DNA of 12,577 nucleotides from CAUJGP01 sp964612425. GTDB lineage: Bacteria; Bdellovibrionota; Bdellovibrionia; Bdellovibrionales; Bdellovibrionaceae. The position numbers and the translations under genes are program-made. The DNA is taken from NCBI GenBank assembly GCA_964612425.1, contig CAZTDX010000084.1:1-12577 (forward strand), written 5' to 3'. The notes under the pieces were generated by a model. That model was not told the origin of the DNA. It made no database searches and was given only the letters and a program-made list of their open reading frames with translations. Of the stretch, positions 6,612-12,577 are shown one piece after another (position 1 is the stretch's first letter; each line of letters begins with the position of its first letter).

Positions 6612-6983
6612 ATGAGCAAAATTTTAGAGACTTACATTTTCAAAGGATTTGGTTTCGATGTTCTTCTTAAAAATGTTGCTCTTAGATCGGTTCATGGCGA
6701 AGAATATCCAGATATTAATATGAATGAAGTTAAGTTGAGGACAGCCAAAGCTCTACTCAATAGCAAGCAAAGAATTAATGGTTATCAATTAAAGTTTTTA
6801 CGAACCTTTTTAACATTATCCATTGATGATGTTTCTCATAAAATTCAAGTACCAGCATCGACATTGAGAACATGGGAGAATAACGGGAATGATTTTACGG
6901 GACTTACTATTGAGCAAGAAAAAGCATTTCGAATTTTGGCGATTTATAGGATTATTGAAGTGAAAAAAACCAATATGGTTTGA
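6612..6983 (+). CDS. MqsA/YgiT-type HTH protein lacking the zinc-binding domain
   Basis: A 123-residue protein from ATG 6612, with AGAGGA 5 bases upstream; an earlier TTG (6585) has no such site. The C-terminal half is an Xre-type HTH, YQLKFLRTFLTLSIDDVSHKIQVPASTLRTWEN (58-90), preceded by the linker IN..L...A.ALL..K..I that is usual in MqsA/YgiT C-terminal domains. The N-terminus keeps a YIFKGFGFDVLLKNVAL strand region seen in regulators of this group. There is no cysteine at all, so no zinc finger. No MqsR-like toxin is beside it. It is likely a transcription regulator or solitary antitoxin. It lies 47 bp after the HigA-like gene and may be the last gene of the abiE operon. Confidence 0.6.
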   Translation: MSKILETYIFKGFGFDVLLKNVALRSVHGEEYPDINMNEVKLRTAKALLNSKQRINGYQLKFLRTFLTLSIDDVSHKIQVPASTLRTWENNGNDFTGLTIEQEKAFRILAIYRIIEVKKTNMV

Positions 6984-7373
6984 GCTTAACTCTAACCAAG
7001 GAATTCACTTCTCCCAAAAAGCAAACGGCTTTGGATTTAGAAGAAAATTTGGATTACTCTTTTGTTTCGAATGGATGATTGCAAATCATTAGTTAAGCGA
7101 AAAGAATTTAGGGCTTCAGACATTTGTCGAGTCCTGTAAACACTAATCGTGACTAGTACAAATTAGTCGATATAATTATACTGTAGGTATATTTTTATCG
7201 ATTTTCTTAAGCTAGAATTGATCTATTCCGAAATTTTTAAAGATAAATGAGATTGAGTAAATGGATTTTATGGAATTTAGAAGTTGCCATAGGAACGTCT
7301 AGTTTTTGTTGTTTCAGTCAATTTTATTAACTATCTGAAAATACAAGATAATATTTAATATTAGTTAAGGTAT
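6984..7373. other. AT-rich gap with no gene recognised
   Basis: No supported coding sequence on either strand. Present are a promoter-like pair GTGACT (7149-7154) and TATAAT (7171-7176) with 16 bp between, which no gene closely follows, and an AT-only palindrome TAATATT-T-AATATTA at 7349-7363. It separates the abiE-linked regulators from the mobile mystery pair. Confidence 0.5.
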
Positions 7374-7377
7374 GCAT

Positions 7378-7440
7378 TTGTTTTGTCTATCTATAGGTAG
7401 ACAAAATAATAAATATCGTCTATCTATAGGTAGACGATAT
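7378..7440 (+). promoter_or_regulatory. Twin palindromic operators with embedded promoter upstream of mobile mystery protein A
   Basis: The 18-bp sequence GTCTATCTATAGGTAGAC occurs identically at 7385-7402 and 7418-7435, 33 bp apart (about three helical turns). Each is a near-perfect palindrome (one mismatched pair) and each is extended by its own matching outer arms: TTT/AAA around the first and ATATC/GATAT around the second, giving 24 and 28 bp of symmetry. TAGACA (7398-7403), 17 bp, TATCTA (7421-7426) form a possible promoter whose -35 is in the first and -10 in the second operator. Binding of the HTH protein encoded 34 bp downstream would block it; autorepression is inference. Confidence 0.75.
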
Positions 7441-7473
7441 GTTTTAAAAGGTCTACTTAGAAGTGAGGAACTT

Positions 7474-7941
7474 ATGGCAAAAAAAATGTCTGATTTGAGA
7501 AGAAGTCAGCTGGATCGCTTTTTCAAGTCAGGAGTTAATCTGAGAGAAGTTAAGACGCCTAAATCAGGATGGATTAAAGAGATTCGTGAAGCGCTAGGAA
7601 TGAGTCTGCACGATTTGGCGGACAGGCTTGGCGTTATTAAACAAAATATAAGTAAGCTTGAAAGAAATGAAAGTTCAGGAAAATTGACGCTGGCATCACT
7701 GGAAAAAACGGCTGATGCCTTGGGGTGTGAATTGGTTTATTTTCTTGTTCCTAAAACTTCATTGCAATCGATAGTAGAAGAACAAGCTTTGAAATCAGCA
7801 AAAGAAATTGTGAGTATGACAAATACGACAATGGGGATTGAGGATCAATCAGCTTCTAAAAAATCACAAGAGTTATTAGAGAAAAAATTAGCAGCAGAAT
7901 TTCTTCTTAAAAAAGATCGTCGAATTTGGAAATCAAAATGA
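7474..7941 (+). CDS. Mobile mystery protein A (Xre-type HTH, putative antitoxin/repressor)
   Basis: A 155-residue protein from ATG 7474 with GAGGA 4 bases upstream; upstream in-frame ATGs read through the operator repeats and are not credible. RRSQLDRFF (9-17) and KTPKSGWIKEIREALGMSL (27-45) followed by HDLADRLGVIKQNISKLERNE (46-66) and a LASLEKTADALGCELVYFLVP segment (73-93) are the hallmark order of the mobile mystery protein A family, a Cro/CI HTH with an N-terminal extension. The C-terminal third is Lys/Glu-rich and helical. Members occur almost always beside the Fic-domain partner on mobile DNA, and the pair behaves in layout like a toxin-antitoxin module. The stop overlaps the partner start (ATGA, 7938-7941). 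Two palindromic operators directly upstream support self-regulation. Confidence 0.9.
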   Translation: MAKKMSDLRRSQLDRFFKSGVNLREVKTPKSGWIKEIREALGMSLHDLADRLGVIKQNISKLERNESSGKLTLASLEKTADALGCELVYFLVPKTSLQSIVEEQALKSAKEIVSMTNTTMGIEDQSASKKSQELLEKKLAAEFLLKKDRRIWKSK

Positions 7942-8528
7942 AAATAGAGAATCCGCCAGGAGCGACCCCACTTAATGAAGAGGCATTAAAAGGTTTGATA
8001 CCATCTTTAACAAATCAAGGAGAGTTGAATGAGTTTGAAGAGAGAAATATTGCCGAAGCTATTGGATGGGCATTGAGAAGTCGAAAGCTTAAAGCTGAAT
8101 TGTTAACGGCCACTGGCTTGAAACTTATTCATAACAAAATGTTTGATCAAACCTGGAAGTGGGCTGGCGACTTCAGGTCTAAGGATCTTAATATAGGTGT
8201 CGATTGGCATAGAATACAAAGCGAACTTGGGCAATTACTTGGTGATGTTAGGTTTTGGATCGAAAATAAAACTTTTCCAATGGAAGAAATTGCGATTCGA
8301 TTTCATCATAAACTTGTTTGGATACACCCATTTTTAAATGGCAACGGAAGGTTTTCACGATTAGCTGCTGATCTCTTAATGATTTATAATGGTCATCAAA
8401 AATTCTCTTGGGGATCGGAAAATTTAACTTCTACATCAGTTGCACGTGACACTTATTTAAAGGCATTACGTAAGGTTGATAAAAACAGTGAAGATATCGA
8501 AGACCTCCTTCAATTTTCGAAAAGTTAA
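7938..8528 (+). CDS. Mobile mystery protein B (Fic domain)
   Basis: A 196-residue Fic-fold protein. The start ATG 7938 is in a four-base overlap with the preceding stop; an in-frame TTG at 7926 is less likely. N-terminal PPGATPLNEEALKGLIPSLT is typical of the family, WKWAGDFRSKDLNIGVDWHRI (73-93) is the region before the active helix, and the Fic motif HPFLNGNGRFSR spans 130-141. His130 and the Gly-Asn-Gly-Arg anion hole are intact, so nucleotide transfer (AMPylation or similar) is chemically possible, but the usual Asp/Glu at motif position 5, which binds metal, is Asn134; as I recall this Asn is common in mobile mystery B proteins. The target is unknown. A separate inhibitory helix is not evident within the protein, so the upstream HTH partner probably controls it. 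Confidence 0.9.
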   Translation: MKIENPPGATPLNEEALKGLIPSLTNQGELNEFEERNIAEAIGWALRSRKLKAELLTATGLKLIHNKMFDQTWKWAGDFRSKDLNIGVDWHRIQSELGQLLGDVRFWIENKTFPMEEIAIRFHHKLVWIHPFLNGNGRFSRLAADLLMIYNGHQKFSWGSENLTSTSVARDTYLKALRKVDKNSEDIEDLLQFSKS

Positions 8529-8581
8529 ATTGATGAGCCAAATTTCGATTTAAAAAACCAAGTGATATCAATTGAAATAGA

Positions 8582-8606
8582 AACCTTAAGAAGTGTTTAC
8601 CCTGGT
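8582..8606. repeat. Right copy of the imperfect inverted repeat bracketing the TA cassette
   Basis: Inverted partner of 4505-4529 (21 of 25 matches). It begins 53 bp after the Fic gene stop and precedes the terminator candidate at 8638. No target-site duplication is seen outside the two copies. Confidence 0.5.
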
Positions 8607-8637
8607 TGTCAGAACGAGATTTCTGTATAATTCAAAA

Positions 8638-8669
8638 GTGGATGGCTTCTTTGGAAGGCCACGTTTTTT
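8638..8669 (+). terminator. Intrinsic terminator candidate for the mobile mystery operon
   Basis: GTGG-AT-GGCTTC (8638-8649), loop TTTG, then GAAGGCCAC (8654-8662; one bulged G) make an imperfect hairpin followed by six T (8664-8669). It sits 110 bp past the Fic gene. An open 68-codon frame (8576-8782) runs across it, but that frame is not credible as a gene. Confidence 0.55.
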
Positions 8670-8791
8670 GTAAAATGGCACTTAAGTTTGATGAGTCAAT
8701 TTCAATATCTTTAGCAAATACCCGCAACGAATACGAGGTGCTCTTGCGCTGCCGACTTGATAGGGGCTCTCTCAAAATGTGAAGATAAAAA

Positions 8792-8813
8792 GGCTCATGG
8801 GTTTCCATGGGCC
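8792..8813. terminator. Strong bidirectional hairpin terminator candidate
   Basis: GGCTCATGG (8792-8800), loop GTTT, CCATGGGCC (8805-8813) form a 9-bp stem with one G-T pair. The left arm is preceded by five A (so U-run on a minus-strand transcript) and the right arm is followed by a pyrimidine-rich CTTCTTATCTCTTCT. No intact gene on either side clearly needs it. Confidence 0.65.
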
Positions 8814-9231
8814 CTTCTTATCTCTTCTATTGTTCTTGTCAATAAATTTGACCACAATGTGCGCCAAGAGGTTGGCGCACAAACAAGGAATCATTTTAAA
8901 GCGGTAAAACCTAAAGTGTTACTTGCTTTAAGCAAAACTCGGCGCAATTCCAAACGGATAATCAACAGTTTCGCAGTATTAATAATACACTTCTTAAGGA
9001 TAACTTGCCTCCAGTCGCAATTTCCGGGAAACAGGTTCTGCACTTCGCACCCAAGCTAAAGCATCTTATGAAATTTCCACTTTATCTAAATCAATAATGC
9101 TATCATTTCAAAATGATCCTTTGAATCACAAGGCCAAGTTTGGGTAGAAGAAGAATAAAAGTATCCCGAAACCAGGGTATACCTAGTAGATATAAACCCC
9201 GCAATGTTAAAATGCTAAGAGTTTCAATATG
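8814..9231. other. Intergenic stretch without recognisable genes
   Basis: Apart from the hairpin at 8858-8881 nothing convincing is present. A 100-codon frame on the plus strand (8757-9059) crosses both hairpins, lacks a ribosome binding site and has no family features. Short minus-strand frames around 8880-9060 look protein-like but are broken by stops, so decayed coding sequence is possible. Confidence 0.4.
8858..8881. repeat. Perfect 10-bp inverted repeat with GAGG loop
   Basis: TGTGCGCCAA (8858-8867), GAGG, TTGGCGCACA (8872-8881). The stem is GC-rich against an AT-rich background and no T-run follows on either strand, so it is not a typical terminator. Function unknown. Confidence 0.8.
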
Positions 9232-9258
9232 TTGCAAAAAATAAACCTATGCTATATT
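9232..9258 (+). promoter_or_regulatory. Promoter of the 55-residue gene
   Basis: TTGCAA (9232-9237) and an extended -10 TGC-TATATT (9250-9258) with 15 bp between. Transcription would begin near 9265, giving a short leader before AGGAG at 9269-9273. Confidence 0.55.
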
Positions 9259-9279
9259 ACTATCAAATAGGAGTCCATT

Positions 9280-9447
9280 ATGTCTGAGCAAAAATCTAAG
9301 ATCGGCAAAAAAGGCGCTGGCCGCGAAATCGCAAAAAAGTTAAGTGAAATGCGTCGCAAGCCGCTTTCGCAAAAGATTCTTAATATAGTGAACGAAATCA
9401 GTGAGCGAGAGCAAAAGAATCAGATTATTATATCAGGGTTAAATTAA
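9280..9447 (+). CDS. Small basic hypothetical protein, 55 residues
   Basis: ATG 9280 follows AGGAG (9269-9273) at a 6-base spacing and a good promoter, so this short frame is probably a real gene. The product starts MSEQKSKIGKKGAGREIAKK, strongly basic, continues with an amphipathic segment (LSEMRRKPLSQKILNIVNEI) and ends in a charged helix and IIISGLN. There is no signal peptide, membrane segment or Cys. I do not recognise the family. The high Lys/Arg content and predicted helices would suit a small nucleic-acid-binding or regulatory protein. It stands alone between the toxin-antitoxin cassette and chrA, with 187 bp to the latter. Confidence 0.65.
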   Translation: MSEQKSKIGKKGAGREIAKKLSEMRRKPLSQKILNIVNEISEREQKNQIIISGLN

Positions 9448-9634
9448 AACTACTATGATTCATATGGTAGAAAAATAGGATTGTGCCTCTTTAAAACAAA
9501 ATAATATTTATTTAATTGTCAAAGTTATAGATCATTCTAAAAATGAGATTTTTACAGAGAGTCCTATAAATTGAACTTTTGAACCATTATTATTTTATTG
9601 CATGATAAATAAAGATTAAATAATAGTATGAGCT

Positions 9635-10810
9635 ATGAATCATAAAAATCAATCGGATGAGCTATTTGATATTGCCAAAATCTTTTTAAAATTGGGATTT
9701 ACTTCCTTTGGTGGACCAGCGGCCCACATTGCCATGATGAACCATGAATTTGTAATCAAAAGGCAATGGCTCACATCAGAGCATTTTTTAGATTTGCTCA
9801 GTGCTACTAATTTTATACCGGGACCCAACTCAACAGAAATGGCTATACATATTGGCTATTCTCGAGCAGGCTGGAAAGGCCTCTTGACGGCAGGTATTTG
9901 TTTTATTTTACCGGCGGCACTACTGGTGGTATTGTTAGCTAACCTTTACGTTCAATGGGGAATGTTGCCAAACGTTCAGGCCTTTTTTTATGGAATGAAG
10001 CCAGTAATTTTAGCGATCATTTTTTTGGCCATCATTTCATTTTATAAGACTGCCGTTAAAAACAAATTTCTATTATTTCTAGGGTTGGCAACAATAATAA
10101 CATATTTTTTAGGTGTGAATGAATTGATTCTTATTATAATCGCCGGAATGATATCTTTTATTTTAAATCGACACCAAACTAAAAAACTGTATTCATTAAT
10201 GATTTTAAATTTAATGAACTTATCTCCCATTGTTTCATCTACTGGAATTCAGGGAGCATTGAGTGCTGAGCAATTTGTGATTCCTTTTAGTTTATCCAAA
10301 CTATTTTTATTTTTTATAAAAGTAGGTTCAGTATTGTTTGGCAGCGGTTATGTATTGCTGGCTTTTTTAAAGTCCGATTTAGTTGAGCATTGGCATTGGC
10401 TAACAAACTCCCAACTTTTAGATGCGATAGCTATAGGTCAATTTACTCCTGGTCCAGTCTTTACAACGGCAACTTTTATAGGATTTTTATTAGGTGGAAA
10501 TTCTGGAGCAATTTTAGCAACAGTGGGTATCTTTTTACCTGCGTTTATATTTGTAGGTATTTCAGCACCCTGGATTAAAAAAATCAGGAAATCAATGGCC
10601 ATTGCTTCTGTGCTTGATGGAGTCAATGTAGCATCACTCGCTGTGATGATTGCTGTAACACTGCAACTTTCAAGGGAGAGTGTCTTTGATCCTTTAACTT
10701 TGGTCTTGTTTTTGTTGAGTTTGCTCGGAGTGCAGAGATTTAAAATAAATTCTGTTTGGCTTGTGATTGTTGGTGGCGTTCTTGGATTACTTATAAGTCC
10801 TAAGTTTTAA
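9635..10810 (+). CDS. chrA: Chromate transporter, ChrA (CHR) family
   Basis: A 391-residue inner-membrane protein, the usual length of a long-chain (two-domain) CHR transporter. The N-terminal half has FGGPAAHIAMM (25-35) and PGPNSTEMAIHIGY (62-75); the C-terminal half repeats the pattern with VGSVLFGSGYVLLAFL (230-245) and GQFTPGPVFTTATFIGFLLGG (268-288, written with its flanks). About ten hydrophobic segments are visible. Characterised members export chromate using the membrane potential; some homologues have other anion substrates. No clear ribosome binding site precedes ATG 9635, nor any chrB-like regulator nearby, so expression control is not visible. It appears to be a single-gene unit; the 217 bp after it hold no recognisable gene. 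Confidence 0.92.
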   Translation: MNHKNQSDELFDIAKIFLKLGFTSFGGPAAHIAMMNHEFVIKRQWLTSEHFLDLLSATNFIPGPNSTEMAIHIGYSRAGWKGLLTAGICFILPAALLVVLLANLYVQWGMLPNVQAFFYGMKPVILAIIFLAIISFYKTAVKNKFLLFLGLATIITYFLGVNELILIIIAGMISFILNRHQTKKLYSLMILNLMNLSPIVSSTGIQGALSAEQFVIPFSLSKLFLFFIKVGSVLFGSGYVLLAFLKSDLVEHWHWLTNSQLLDAIAIGQFTPGPVFTTATFIGFLLGGNSGAILATVGIFLPAFIFVGISAPWIKKIRKSMAIASVLDGVNVASLAVMIAVTLQLSRESVFDPLTLVLFLLSLLGVQRFKINSVWLVIVGGVLGLLISPKF

Positions 10811-11027
10811 TTAAAAAAGGTAAATGATTAGTCTTTTTCCACAGGCTCTCAATGGGATCGGGAAGCGGTGAATAATCCTTATTAGACTCGACCTTTTGCC
10901 TTTTGATTCTTCTCAATCTTTCATTAAAGTGAATAGGAGAGCAAATTAGGAAATTATATTAATTCAAAAAATTTGGATTTCTGAGTTTGCCACTTAATAA
11001 AATAAATCTAGGGTTCAGGAGGATTGA

Positions 11028-12577
11028 ATGGACGCAGCAAGAAACGTAATGGATAAACAGATAACTACCTCAACAGAAGAAAATATCAATAATTTAAATT
11101 TAACTCCAGAGCAAATCCAAGATTTAATTGGAAAGGTTGCGGCCATTGATCGCTCCCAAGCAATTATTGAATTTGACCTTGATGGTAATGTAAAAGGAGC
11201 CAATAAAATATTTCTCAATGCTTTCGGTTATAATTTGAATGAAATTATGGGCAAGCACCACAGTATGTTTTGTGACCCAGAGTATGTCCGATCTCTTGAG
11301 TACAAAAATTTTTGGATTAAATTAGGTAGAGGTCAAAGTGATTCTGGTGAATACAGAAGATTGGGTAAAGGAGGAAAAGAAGTTTGGATCCAAGCAACTT
11401 ATAACCCGATTTGTGATGCCAAAGGGCATCCAGTGAAAGTTATCAAGTACGCTTCAGATATCAGTCAGCAGAAATTAAAAGATTCTGAACTTCAAGCTCT
11501 TTCTAAAACTCAAGCGGTAATTAATTTTAGTTTAGATGGAACTATTATCGATGCAAATGAAAATTTTTTGAAATGCACAGGATATAAAAAGGAAGAAATC
11601 ATTGGAAAGCATCACGAATTATTTTGCGAACCCAGTTATTCAAAAAGTAAAGCGTATCAAGAGTTTTGGCAAAAATTAAGGGCAGGACAATTTGAAGCTG
11701 GAGAGTTTAAAAGAATTGCTAAAGGGAATCGAGAAATTTGGCTTCAAGCTGCCTATAACCCAGTATATGATCTTAATGGGAATGTATTTAAAGTGGTTAA
11801 ATATGCCACTGAGATTACAGCTCAAAAACAGGAATGGCTGGCGCTCATAAAAACATTAAGTAACACTTCAACACAAGTAGCATCAGCATCCGAAGAGTTA
11901 AGTGCAACGGCCTCTCATTTAGCCTCAAACGCAAAAAGAACAAATGAGCAATCCTCAACAGCATCAGTAGCGTCAGAAGAAGTTGCATCAGGTGTTAGAG
12001 CTGTAGCCGCTAATGCAGAAGAGATGACCGCCTCCATCAAAGAAATTTCAAAAAATACGGTGATGGGATCACAAAAGACGCGTGAAAGTCTTGCGAGAGC
12101 TCAAGAAACTACAAAAGTGGTAAATCAATTAGGGGTTAGTAGTAAAGAGATAGGCTCCGTAATAAAAGTGATCAGTTCCATTGCTCAGCAAACAAATTTA
12201 CTAGCACTTAATGCTACCATCGAAGCTGCAAGAGCCGGTGAGGCAGGTAAAGGTTTTGCCGTTGTAGCTAACGAAGTAAAGGAACTCGCAAAGCAAACTG
12301 CAAAGGCAACAGAAGAAATTTCAAATAAAATTAATGCCATGCAAGGGAGTACTGATAGTGCTGTATTAGCCATCGGCCAGATTTCAAAATCAGTGGATGA
12401 AATGAATGAAATTTCATTAACGATTGCTACGGCAGTGGAAGAACAAACGGCTACGACCAATGAAGTTTCAAGAATTGTAGCAACGTCAAGCAGTGCAGTA
12501 GAAGATATTTCAAAAACTATTAAAGAGGTTTCGCATTCCGCAATGCAAAGTGCAACAGGTGCCTCGCAGTTATTAGA
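11028..12577 (+). CDS. Soluble tandem-PAS methyl-accepting chemotaxis protein, 3' partial
   Basis: The frame is open from ATG 11028 (AGGAGG at 11017-11022, 5 bases upstream) to the window end, 516 codons. Two PAS domains, about residues 39-147 and 161-265, share IxGKHH.xFC(D/E)PxY, FWxKL..GQ, (E)(Y/F)(R/K)R and W(I/L)QAxYNP, so they come from a tandem duplication. They are followed by a linker and the signalling domain from about 285, including the conserved hairpin tip IAQQTNLLALNATIEAARAG (385-404) and GKGFAVVANEVKELAKQT, which contacts CheA and CheW. No membrane segment occurs, so this is a cytoplasmic receptor, architecturally like BdlA or Aer2-type sensors that sense redox or ligands through PAS-bound cofactors. 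The cofactor is not deducible from the sequence. The stop lies beyond the window. Confidence 0.93.
   Translation, partial: MDAARNVMDKQITTSTEENINNLNLTPEQIQDLIGKVAAIDRSQAIIEFDLDGNVKGANKIFLNAFGYNLNEIMGKHHSMFCDPEYVRSLEYKNFWIKLGRGQSDSGEYRRLGKGGKEVWIQATYNPICDAKGHPVKVIKYASDISQQKLKDSELQALSKTQAVINFSLDGTIIDANENFLKCTGYKKEEIIGKHHELFCEPSYSKSKAYQEFWQKLRAGQFEAGEFKRIAKGNREIWLQAAYNPVYDLNGNVFKVVKYATEITAQKQEWLALIKTLSNTSTQVASASEELSATASHLASNAKRTNEQSSTASVASEEVASGVRAVAANAEEMTASIKEISKNTVMGSQKTRESLARAQETTKVVNQLGVSSKEIGSVIKVISSIAQQTNLLALNATIEAARAGEAGKGFAVVANEVKELAKQTAKATEEISNKINAMQGSTDSAVLAIGQISKSVDEMNEISLTIATAVEEQTATTNEVSRIVATSSSAVEDISKTIKEVSHSAMQSATGASQLL

Noticed and set aside
6967..6981. AAACCA-ATA-TGGTTT hairpin across the end of the MqsA-like gene
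   Set aside because: Short AT-rich stem overlapping the stop codon and not followed by a T-run on the plus strand.
7372..7473. Upstream start for mobile mystery protein A
   Set aside because: The extra 34 codons are the operator repeats; ATG 7474 has the ribosome site and the family N-terminus.
8576..8782. 68-codon open frame ending 10 bp before the 8792 hairpin
   Set aside because: The sequence looks mildly protein-like but has no start site with a Shine-Dalgarno and overlaps the terminator at 8638; kept only as possible decayed coding DNA.
3157..8999. CCTTAAGAAGT(A/G)T at 3157-3169 (minus), 8584-8596 (plus) and 8987-8999 (minus)
   Set aside because: Similarity does not extend beyond 13 bases and a few such matches are expected by chance in AT-rich DNA.
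8757..9059. 100-codon open frame on the plus strand
   Set aside because: No ribosome binding site, crosses two hairpins, no recognisable domain.
9165..9185. Third ACCAGGGTA copy at about 9171
   Set aside because: Only nine bases match the 25-bp inverted repeat; the rest diverges.

Overview
The window looks like an accessory, low-GC chromosomal region of a Gram-negative bacterium. The layout (replication-relaxation/lipoprotein genes of an integrative element, RCC1-repeat protein, mobile mystery pair, PAS-PAS chemoreceptor) would suit a member of the Bdellovibrionota or a related deltaproteobacterial lineage. That assignment is inference from gene style, not from any marker gene. No rRNA, tRNA or CRISPR array was found.

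Region 1 (1-about 3040) is the right end of an integrative element. It has the 3' part of a replication-relaxation family gene running in frame into a small lipoprotein, a charged protein of unknown function, an excisionase-like helix-turn-helix protein and a complete tyrosine recombinase (four-base overlap with the excisionase). A 12-bp-arm inverted repeat lies 50 bp past the integrase and is a candidate recombination site or hairpin. Region 2 (about 3160-4458) is a graveyard: an RCC1-repeat secreted protein broken by a nonsense codon, a remnant of an IS91/IS801-type transposase, and the C-terminal half of a second integrase clearly related to the first.

Region 3 (about 4505-8669) is a toxin-antitoxin/defence cassette. 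It contains abiEi and abiEii with a palindromic operator, a HigA-like HTH gene 8 bp behind them, an MqsA/YgiT-type HTH protein with no cysteines, and the mobile mystery A (HTH) / B (Fic) pair preceded by two identical palindromic operators. An imperfect 25-bp inverted repeat brackets this 4.1-kb block. The two HTH proteins, AbiEi and mobile mystery A look like self-regulated antitoxins or repressors; AbiEii and the Fic protein are the likely effectors.

Region 4 (8529-9634) is mostly non-coding, with two hairpins, a bidirectional terminator candidate and one 55-residue gene with a good promoter and ribosome binding site. Region 5 (9635-12577) looks like ordinary genome: a full-length ChrA chromate transporter and a soluble tandem-PAS methyl-accepting chemotaxis protein that runs off the right edge.
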